From positions 744,001 to 808,000 of the forward strand of contig CAVSPU010000002.1 of NCBI GenBank assembly GCA_963729815.1: a stretch of DNA of 64,000 nt, given 5' to 3'. Each line of letters starts with the position of its first letter. Position 1 is the stretch's first letter. Origin of the DNA: DAHUXN01 sp963729815. GTDB taxonomy: Bacteria; Acidobacteriota; Terriglobia; Acidiferrales; UBA7541. Position numbers and translations under genes: made by a program. The notes under the pieces are model-generated. The model saw nothing but the letters and a program-made list of their open reading frames with translations. It did no database searches and was not told the origin of the DNA. Shown piece after piece: positions 28,194 through 35,396 of the stretch.

Positions 28194-29300
28194 TCATCGT
28201 CCAGCCGCGCTTTCGCGGAGCAGTTCCGCCAGGTAGTTCTTCCAGATCGCCGCGAGTGTGTGTGTGCCGTGTCCGCGCGTCTCATCGGTGATGGGCAAAA
28301 GCACGAATCGGCCGTGCGGTACACGATGAATCAGCTCTTCGTCGATGTGCAATTCCGGCGGATTGACGAAGTCGTCAGCCGAGTTGACGGCGATCAGCGG
28401 CGCCTCGATTTTGGCAAGATCGGGTGATGGATCATAATCGCGCGAGGCGTCGAACGCATAAATCATGTCGTTCGCATCGAGCCCTTTGAGCCGTTCGACG
28501 AGCGATTTCTCGAGGAAAGCGTCCGCGGCATCGCGCGTCGGGTATTCCCGCTGCCAGTAGAGCGGCGTGCTCACCATGAGCAATTCCACGTCCAGGGCTG
28601 CGCGGAGGCCATTCACCGGCTCGGCCTTGTAATTTCCGCCGTCCCACGCCGGGTCGGCTTTGATCGAGTCCATGACCATTTTGCGCGTCATGCGATTGCG
28701 CCCCGCGATTTGCACCGGCAGGCAGGCGAGGGGCATGAGCGCGTCCATGAATTTCGGATACGTCTCGCCCCACATCCACGTGTGCATGCAGCCCATCGAA
28801 GTTCCCATCACGAGCCGCAAATGATTCACGTGCAGACCATCGGCGACGAGATCGTATTCGCCCCGCACCATGTCCGCATAATCGTACTTCGGGAATTTCA
28901 TGCGCATGCCGTCGCTCGGCTTGCTCGATTTTCCGTGGCCAATGTCATCCGGCAAAATGATGAAGTACTTCGAGGCGTCGAGCAATTGGCCGGTCCCGAA
29001 GAGGACGCCGGCGAACACGGGCCGCAGGAATTGATGCCCGGTGCCGCCGGTGCCGTGCATGATGAGCACGGCGTTCGTCACGCGTCCGGAGGCGTCGTGC
29101 TGGGGCTGGCCGAGCGTCGTGTAATGCAGACGGACATCCGGCAGCGTTTCACCATCGCGAAAATGAAAATTGTGAACCACGAAATCGCCTTCGTGCGTTG
29201 GCCAGGCTTGCGTGGATGCCGCGCGCTGGGCGAATGTCGTCGATGGCAAGACAAGTGCTGCTGCGAGAATTAAGAAAAAGAAGCGAAGATGGCTCTTCAT
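28194..29300 (-). CDS. Exported alpha/beta hydrolase, homoserine acetyltransferase-like fold
   Basis: This 368-aa protein has a signal peptide (LRFFFLILAAALVLPSTTFA) and an alpha/beta hydrolase domain resembling MetX-type acyltransferases. The nucleophile elbow is MGTSMGCMHTWMWG (Ser in GxSxG), the acid lies in NSADDFVNPPE and the histidine in ETRGHGTHTLA. MetX itself is cytoplasmic, so an exported version more likely hydrolyses esters. Start at 29300 has GGGGAGCAAC upstream. Confidence 0.82.
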   Translation of the reverse strand: MKSHLRFFFLILAAALVLPSTTFAQRAASTQAWPTHEGDFVVHNFHFRDGETLPDVRLHYTTLGQPQHDASGRVTNAVLIMHGTGGTGHQFLRPVFAGVLFGTGQLLDASKYFIILPDDIGHGKSSKPSDGMRMKFPKYDYADMVRGEYDLVADGLHVNHLRLVMGTSMGCMHTWMWGETYPKFMDALMPLACLPVQIAGRNRMTRKMVMDSIKADPAWDGGNYKAEPVNGLRAALDVELLMVSTPLYWQREYPTRDAADAFLEKSLVERLKGLDANDMIYAFDASRDYDPSPDLAKIEAPLIAVNSADDFVNPPELHIDEELIHRVPHGRFVLLPITDETRGHGTHTLAAIWKNYLAELLRESAAGR

Positions 29301-29552
29301 CAGTTGCTCCCCGGTTGCGTGGATTAAATTCTCTGCCGCGTCGCAAAATAGCTCCGCGCGCGAGCCACAAATGCATATCACGCGAAGCAGCTGCAGTTCA
29401 ACGCTTCATTCATCCGTGATCGAGAAAATAGAGCTGTGATTATCTCCACGTTGACACGCGAGGCCGTCCAGAATACGCTTTCGAGCCTTGCTGCCGGCGC
29501 GTGGTGCGCCGGACGAAACGTTTAGCTTTCGCAATGCGACAAGGGAGGAACT

Positions 29553-30872
29553 ATGAAGCGGAATATTGCCATTGTATGTGTGCTCACACTGTGCGCGTTT
29601 CTAGCGCCGCGTGTTTTTGCCCAGGATTCAGATTCCATGCCGAAAACGGCGGCGAAGGCCACGACGTTTGTGCGTTGCGGAAAACTGATCGCCGACGTCG
29701 ACCAGCCGGCGATCGATGGCGGCGAAATCATCATCACCAATGGAAAGGTGACTGCCGTCGGCCATGACCTGAGCGCGCCCGCTGGCGCGCAGCAAGAGGA
29801 CCTGTCGAGATATACTTGTATTCCTGGGCTGATTGACGCGCACATTCATTTGTGGAATGGCCCGCGCGGGCAATATCCGTCGCTGCCGCTGGCGACGTTG
29901 CGTGCTTCGAAAGCGATGGCCTATGCAGTTGATTCCGGCGTCGTGGCCGCCCGAGTCCTCGGAAGCGGTGGATTCATGGATGTCGCGTTGATGAATGCCA
30001 TCAACGAAGGCACGATTCCGGGCCCGCGCCTCGATCCAGCCGCGCACGCGATTTCGATTCCAGGCGGACACGGCGACTTCTACGATTTTCCGCCTGACCT
30101 GATGCCCCAGGATTTCTATACGCCGGAAAATGGATTCATCAATTCGCCCGCGGATGCGGAAGCGGCTGTCCACTGGCAGCTCAAATATGGCGCGCGCGTG
30201 ATCAAGATTCTCGCTTCCGGCGGCGTGCTCTCGCCGCTGGATTCGCCGCTGGCGGATCAAGTCTCGCCTGAAGAGCTGAAAGAAATCGTCGAGCAGGCGC
30301 ACAATGCGCACGTCAAGGTTGCCGCGCACGATGAGAATCTTCCGACGATCTGGGCGGCTCTGCGCGCGGGTGTGGATTCCATCGAACATGGCGCGGGACT
30401 GGACCAGGACGCGGCGAATTATATGAAGGAGCACGGAACGTATTTGACGCCGACGCTTTACATCGCGAACAACATCGTCGAAAACGGCCCAAAGATGCAC
30501 ATGCCGGAATACGCGATACGCAAAGCGAATCTTATTTGGCAGGGCGAATTGCAGGGTTTCAAGATCGCTCTGCAAACTGGTCTGAAAATCGCAGCCGGCT
30601 CCGACCAAACCTACGAGCCGGGGAAGGGAACGGTTCGCGACGAAATCATGACCGAAGTGCGCTTTGGCGCGACGCCGAAGCAGGCGCTTTTCTTCGGCAC
30701 AAAAGGCTCGGCGGACTTGCTCGGCTACGATGACCTGGGTTCGATTGCCGTCGGTAAAGAAGGCGACGTGGTGGCGACGGAAGGGAATCCGCTCGAAGAC
30801 ATTCATGCGCTCGAACGCGTTCGCGCGGTGATCGTCAAGGGCCAATCCATGCCGGCGGCGAATCGATACTGA
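29553..30872 (+). CDS. Secreted metal-dependent amidohydrolase
   Basis: This 439-aa exported protein of the amidohydrolase superfamily has a signal peptide (AIVCVLTLCAFLAPRVFAQ), the HxH metal motif in PGLIDAHIHLWN (residue about 92), a likely bridging lysine in ARVIKILASGG, histidines in VKVAAHDEN and DSIEHGAGLD, and the catalytic aspartate in KIAAGSDQT. Such secreted members often act as dipeptidases/prolidases or imidazolonepropionase-like enzymes; substrate unknown. AAGGGAGGAAC precedes the start. Confidence 0.85.
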   Translation: MKRNIAIVCVLTLCAFLAPRVFAQDSDSMPKTAAKATTFVRCGKLIADVDQPAIDGGEIIITNGKVTAVGHDLSAPAGAQQEDLSRYTCIPGLIDAHIHLWNGPRGQYPSLPLATLRASKAMAYAVDSGVVAARVLGSGGFMDVALMNAINEGTIPGPRLDPAAHAISIPGGHGDFYDFPPDLMPQDFYTPENGFINSPADAEAAVHWQLKYGARVIKILASGGVLSPLDSPLADQVSPEELKEIVEQAHNAHVKVAAHDENLPTIWAALRAGVDSIEHGAGLDQDAANYMKEHGTYLTPTLYIANNIVENGPKMHMPEYAIRKANLIWQGELQGFKIALQTGLKIAAGSDQTYEPGKGTVRDEIMTEVRFGATPKQALFFGTKGSADLLGYDDLGSIAVGKEGDVVATEGNPLEDIHALERVRAVIVKGQSMPAANRY

Positions 30873-31079
30873 TACCTGAGCAACTCGTCTTACTCAGGGC
30901 GCGGCTTCAGCCGTGCCGACAGAAGTCACAAGATTAGAGGTTTAGCTCCTTAGGCGAGGGAAATGAGGGCCGTGCCGACGCTCATACGGATCCGAGCCGG
31001 CACGCCCGCTGCATTTTCTTCGGAAATCGGGCCTTCGCTGATTTTCACATTGGGCGATTTTGTGATGCAAAGAAAAGAC

Positions 31080-31108
31080 TTGCATCTCTTTTGCCGATGT
31101 GATACATA
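31080..31108 (+). promoter_or_regulatory. Promoter upstream of the S41 peptidase, overlapped by a hairpin
   Basis: TTGCAT (31080-31085) and TACATA (31103-31108) are spaced by 17 bp. The -35 region is part of a 7-bp inverted repeat GATGCAA (31064-31070)/TTGCATC (31080-31086), which could be an operator. Transcription would start near 31115, directly before a terminator hairpin. The rest of the 328-bp gap 30873-31200 shows no gene. Confidence 0.45.
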
Positions 31109-31120
31109 ATCTAGCTATAA

Positions 31121-31153
31121 ACTCGCTTGGTCCGTCCAAGCGAGTATTTTTTT
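31121..31153 (+). terminator. Rho-independent terminator
   Basis: ACTCGCTTGG (31121-31130) and CCAAGCGAGT (31136-31145) form a perfect 10-bp stem with a 5-nt loop, followed by ATTTTTTT. It points downstream on the plus strand and lies between the amidohydrolase (ends 30872) and the S41 peptidase (starts 31201). Because a promoter sits just before it, it may act as an attenuator or end a very short RNA rather than only terminate the upstream gene. Confidence 0.8.
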
Positions 31154-31200
31154 GCCCTGTCCTCCAAGATTCTTGAAAACGAAAGTGGGGTGACCTTCTT

Positions 31201-32553
31201 ATGAAGTGCACGCCGATAGTCCATGTTGCCGTGATGAGCGCGTTCATGGCAATGGCCGCGTCTTTTGCTGTTCGCGCCCAAGACAATACGCAGAAGAAGA
31301 TTTCGGACAGGGACCGCGACCAAGCCGAAGAGATGCTGAGCGGGATCCATGATGCGGTGAAAAAGAACTATTATGATCCCACATTTCATGGCGTGGATAT
31401 GGATGCCCGCTACGAGAAATACCGGACGGCGATCAAGAATGCCCCTACGCTTGGCGAGGCGTTTCGAGGAATTGCCGCGTATCTTTCAGGCTTGCATGAT
31501 TCACATACATTCTTCGTTCCGCCGATCATTTCTTATCGATTCGATTACGGCTTTCGAATGCAAATGATCGGGGACCGCTGCTTTGTCACTGAGGTGCGTC
31601 CCGGGTCTGACGCTGCAGTCAAGATTCATCCAGGCGACGAGATCGTGAAGCTCGGCGCTTTCGCCGTCAACAGAAAGGACTTTTCTGATATCGAATACTA
31701 TCTGAACACTCTTGCACCCCAGGCAGCGCTGGAGCTTTCACTGCGCGATCCGCAAGGCGCCATGCGGACCGAGCAGGTGCTCACGAAATTTATCACGGGA
31801 CAAAAAGTCATTGACCTCACAGAGCCAGGTGAGGCGAATTTCTGGGATCTCATTCTTCGAGAGGAAAGCAGCATTCATTTGCTCCGGGAGCGTTGGGTAG
31901 CAATCGGCGACACATTTGCATGGAAAATTCCCGCGTTCAATATGACTCCGGGCCAGGTGGACGAGGTAATGGGCAAGGCGGATAAACACGGGTCGCTCGT
32001 TATCGACCTTCGCGGTAACCCGGGCGGGGCGATCGACAGCCTCACGTACCTCACTGGATGCTTTTTTGACCACGACGTGACCATTGGCACTCCCATCGGG
32101 CGAAAACACGATAAGGCAGTTGTCGCAAAGCCGCACGGGAAAACCTTCACGGGTAAGGTATTCGTGCTCGTGGACAGCGACTCCGCCTCGGCATCGGAGC
32201 TCTTCGCGCGTACCATGCAACTGAATCACAGAGCCACTGTGGTCGGCGATCTTTCCGCCGGTGCTGTGATGGAATCCAAGATTTATCCCATGCAAATTGG
32301 CGTTACAGGGGGCAATGACCTCCTCGTATTCTACGACGCCTCCATCACGCATGATGATCTGATTATGACGGACGGCAAGAGTCTTGAAAAAGTCGGCGTG
32401 ACGCCAGATGTGGCGAGTATGCCCACCGGTGCAGATCTGGCGGCTGGCCGGGACCCGGCGCTGGCCCAGGCCGCACAGCTCGCCGGCGCCAAAATTGATC
32501 CCGCCGCCGCGGGCAAGCTTTTTCCGTTCGAATGGGTGCCATTCAGCCAGTGA
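31201..32553 (+). CDS. Secreted S41-family (C-terminal-processing-like) peptidase
   Basis: This 450-aa exported protease has a signal peptide (VMSAFMAMAASFAVRAQ), a helical N-terminal part, a PDZ-like domain (GDRCFVTEVRPGSDAAVKI, HPGDEIVKLG, residues about 123-150) and the S41 catalytic core: VIDLRGNPGGAIDSL, then DSDSASASELFA with the nucleophilic serine (residue about 330) and the likely lysine in GAVMESKIYPM. It resembles interphotoreceptor-retinoid-binding/tricorn-type S41 proteases. GTGGGGTGACC lies before the ATG. Confidence 0.85.
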   Translation: MKCTPIVHVAVMSAFMAMAASFAVRAQDNTQKKISDRDRDQAEEMLSGIHDAVKKNYYDPTFHGVDMDARYEKYRTAIKNAPTLGEAFRGIAAYLSGLHDSHTFFVPPIISYRFDYGFRMQMIGDRCFVTEVRPGSDAAVKIHPGDEIVKLGAFAVNRKDFSDIEYYLNTLAPQAALELSLRDPQGAMRTEQVLTKFITGQKVIDLTEPGEANFWDLILREESSIHLLRERWVAIGDTFAWKIPAFNMTPGQVDEVMGKADKHGSLVIDLRGNPGGAIDSLTYLTGCFFDHDVTIGTPIGRKHDKAVVAKPHGKTFTGKVFVLVDSDSASASELFARTMQLNHRATVVGDLSAGAVMESKIYPMQIGVTGGNDLLVFYDASITHDDLIMTDGKSLEKVGVTPDVASMPTGADLAAGRDPALAQAAQLAGAKIDPAAAGKLFPFEWVPFSQ

Positions 32554-32696
32554 ACTGCGGGGCGAATAAGCGTTTGATGGGCGTGCACGTTTCTCTTGAA
32601 AGGATTGGCGCTGCATGTACGTCGGAGATTTGTTTGACCGCCAGGTCTGATTGACATTTTCGCTACGCGCGCGTTAACTTGCCCTGTGTATTCCGA

Positions 32697-33422
32697 ATGG
32701 TGAGCGAAATCGTTTCTACGCGAAAACGGTCATTGTGGAAATGGATTCTCGGGGCATTCCTGTTGTTGCTGCTCGCGGGATATTTCGTACTGGCCCATTT
32801 CATGGGCGGGCCGCGCGACGTCTATGGCTTTCTGCGCTACGCGCTGCCGCAGTGGCGCGAGGGCGATTTGCACGTTGGCGACCGCGCTCCGGACGCGCGC
32901 ATATTTTCGCTGGATGGCCGCACCGCATTTTATCTGCACGATGAGATTGGCAAGCGACCGCTTGTTTTGATTTTCGGCAGCTACACTTGACCGCCCTTCC
33001 GCCGCGAGATTGGAGATCTCGTCAAGATTTATGAGGATTACAAGGACCGCGCGGATTTCCTGACGGTCTACATCCGCGAAGCCCATCCGCAGGATGAATG
33101 GCAGATGAAATCGAACGTCGATCAGAATATTTGCTATCCGCAGCCGAAGACGTTTCCTCAGCGCGTGGCCATCGCCAATGATTTCGTGACGCGTTTCCAT
33201 TTCCCGCTTCCGCTGGGCATCGACGCGATGAGCAACGCCGCCGATCACACCTACGCGGCCTGGCCGGAGCGAATTTACATTATCGACGAGTCGGGGAAGA
33301 TCGTTTACCGCGGCGGGCTCGGCCCGTTCAATTATCATCCGGAAGAGGCGCGCGCGTGGCTGCAACGCCGCTTCCCGCAGGCGGTGTCCGCATCGCTTGC
33401 TCCATCACCGGGTGATCACTAG
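32697..33422 (+). CDS. Iodothyronine-deiodinase-like selenoprotein with UGA-encoded Sec98
   Basis: One 241-aa protein is read if the in-frame TGA at 32988-32990 is decoded as selenocysteine (residue 98). It has one N-terminal membrane helix (residues about 13-34) and a thioredoxin-like fold. The sequence around the TGA is FGSYT-U-PPFRRE, matching the deiodinase active site (SCTUPPF in vertebrates). After it come YIREAHPQDEW and ERIYIIDESGKIVYRGGLGP, also typical of deiodinases. Both parts are in the same frame with no other stop. A hairpin follows the TGA. Deiodinases reductively remove halogen from aromatic rings; the bacterial substrate is unknown. ATG at 32697 is the likely start. The last 95 bp overlap the convergent flavoprotein gene. 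Confidence 0.85.
32988..33022 (+). promoter_or_regulatory. Candidate bacterial SECIS hairpin
   Basis: Directly after the TGA codon, CGAGAT (33005-33010) and ATCTCG (33016-33021) form a perfect 6-bp stem with the 5-nt loop TGGAG; a G-T wobble at 33004/33022 can extend it. The loop guanines at 33012-33013 lie 22-23 nt after the TGA, within the spacing range described for bacterial SECIS elements, where SelB binds a small stem-loop with a loop G close behind the UGA. This is a structural prediction from base pairing only. Confidence 0.65.
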
Positions 33423-35109
33423 CCGAATTCATTTTCTCAGCTGGGGAGCTGGTTGCAGCGCCCTCGCGCGAGGAAGACATCATGCGTGCCAGCCTGCTCT
33501 TCCGCAATTTCGTTCCGTGCAAAGGCAGCAGAAATGTTCCACGGAAGATGTCTTTCAATAACGCACGCTGCTGATCGAAGCGAAGGAATCCTCGCCAGCC
33601 GAGCTTGGCGAGAAGATCAAGCCGCAGGGCGGCGAGGCCGAATAGCATCTGAGACAAGGATGCGGGAATGTCCTCCTCGCGGTGGTACTCGTAAAAAACG
33701 TAGTTCATCGAGTTGCTGGACTGCACTTTGATGAAGTTTTGCAGGGCATGATTTTTCGGATTGGCGGCAACCTCGCGGATGAGGGCGTGAAACTTTCGTG
33801 ATTCGGCCTCAAGCATTTTAAGACTGGCGAAACGATTGATCAGTTTCGCGCCTTGCGGATCCCAGAGATAGTCGTTCATGAGCAAGGGCAGCCCAAGGTG
33901 AAAGAGTTTCGTGACGATCAGATGCACGCGCAGATGGCATTGATACGCATCCCCCATGCATTCATATAGCCGCGTCGTGTCGCGCGTGAGGCTGCGCTGA
34001 AGCGCATTGATCGCGGTATCGAGATCGTTCGTGAATTCGCGCGTGTCGTAACCCTGCAATTCCCGCTGGATCATCGCCGCGATCTGCCGAATCTGGACTG
34101 ACGACAAAGCCATTCCGACACTGTAGAGCGGGTCAACCGTGTCGCCTGCATCGCCGATGATGTACCAGCGATCAGGTGAATAGCGCCGTGCGCATTCCCA
34201 CATGTAGGAGTTGTAGAAATTCGTGTCGACGACGGAGCCGCTGCGCACGAGCTCGACGATCACCTCATGCTCGCGCCCGACGCACTCGAGAAACTGCTCC
34301 ATCGTGCGGACCTGCCCGTGAGGATAAACGTCCTTGCGATACGTGATGCCGATGCTGATCAATTGCGCGCCGTCGGGCGAACGCATGGGAATGCACCAAA
34401 TCCAATTGCCCTTGCCGAAGAAATGGTGAGTCGCAAAGTAAGAAACGAATGCGCGGTTTTCTTTTTTCACCGCGCGGATGCGAGCCAGAATTTCAGGATT
34501 AAAATTCGCCAGCCGGAACCAGAAAACGTCTTTCTGCTCCGTGACTTTTTCGTGGAGCTGCAGCAACTTCGCGAGGATGCGGTTGCGGCCCGTGGCGTCA
34601 ATCAGCCAGCGCGCCTGGAGCGTGTATTCCTGCTGGGCAGGATCTCGCACGGTGATCGTGTGCAGTTCGCCGTCATGGCCAAGACTTACGGCGGTCACGG
34701 TTGCGTCGATCAATTGCACGCCTGTTTGCAAGTTGCGCTCGCGCACGTGGCGATCGAACGTGAAGCGGTTGATCTGAAAAGAGAGCAGCGGCGGAACAGT
34801 GGGAGTTTCATCGACGACGTAGGTGCGGTCAGCGGGTTTGTCGATATCGGTCTTGTAATAGTAGGTCAGGCCGTACTTGGGAAAATGATTTTCGATTAGA
34901 TACGAACCGAGTCCGAGCTCGAGCAGGAAATCGATAGTGATCTCGACGAAGGATTCGCCGACAATCGGGCGATTCTTGTGCGGGCCTTCGACCACGGCCA
35001 CTTTAAGGTCCGGGAAACGCATCCGCAGGTAGGCCGCAGCGAGCTGGCCGGTCGCGCCGCCTCCCATAACCAACACGTCGCACGTCATGGATTGAAGGGG
35101 TTCAGGCAT
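33328..35109 (-). CDS. Flavin-dependent halogenase-like FAD oxidoreductase
   Basis: This 593-aa flavoprotein has a Rossmann start (DVLVMGGGATGQLAAAYL, residues 11-28), GES at 51-53, WLIDATGR at 168-175, and GDAGDTVDPLYSVGMALS near residue 320, the second FAD site as in tryptophan-halogenase-type enzymes. NWIWCIP at 235-241 matches the WxWxIP motif of flavin-dependent halogenases, and Lys78 in FPKYG is placed where the catalytic lysine would be expected. No reductase partner is nearby. Some WxWxIP-bearing relatives are not halogenases, so activity is inferred. Its 3' end overlaps the deiodinase-like gene. Confidence 0.75.
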   Translation of the reverse strand: MPEPLQSMTCDVLVMGGGATGQLAAAYLRMRFPDLKVAVVEGPHKNRPIVGESFVEITIDFLLELGLGSYLIENHFPKYGLTYYYKTDIDKPADRTYVVDETPTVPPLLSFQINRFTFDRHVRERNLQTGVQLIDATVTAVSLGHDGELHTITVRDPAQQEYTLQARWLIDATGRNRILAKLLQLHEKVTEQKDVFWFRLANFNPEILARIRAVKKENRAFVSYFATHHFFGKGNWIWCIPMRSPDGAQLISIGITYRKDVYPHGQVRTMEQFLECVGREHEVIVELVRSGSVVDTNFYNSYMWECARRYSPDRWYIIGDAGDTVDPLYSVGMALSSVQIRQIAAMIQRELQGYDTREFTNDLDTAINALQRSLTRDTTRLYECMGDAYQCHLRVHLIVTKLFHLGLPLLMNDYLWDPQGAKLINRFASLKMLEAESRKFHALIREVAANPKNHALQNFIKVQSSNSMNYVFYEYHREEDIPASLSQMLFGLAALRLDLLAKLGWRGFLRFDQQRALLKDIFRGTFLLPLHGTKLRKSRLARMMSSSREGAATSSPAEKMNSASDHPVMEQAMRTPPAGSGVAATRAPLPDDN

Positions 35110-35396
35110 TGGCTCGGATGTCGGCGTCGCGGCCGGAGAATTGTGTGCGTATGTAGACCATGCAGACGAAAATTCTCACTTTCATTTTGATACCTCTCGG
35201 CAAGATACACCGGACAGCCCCGCGCAGGCAATGCGTCAACGCAGCATTGTTGGGGCATCGCCGCGGAAGAAGTTGAGCCACGACTGGAAAACACGCCGGC
35301 AGGGAACCGTTTCCCGTCAGAACATTATCCGTTGAAATACTGGACACGCACGCTACTCGCAGCTAACATCACCGCAGTTCTGGAGTTTCTATCTTT

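Noticed and set aside
32679..32990. Reading the deiodinase-like gene as a pseudogene cut by a nonsense mutation
   Set aside because: The TGA lies exactly at the selenocysteine position of the family, the frame downstream is intact for 143 further codons, and a suitable hairpin follows. Random nonsense mutation would be unlikely to hit this codon.
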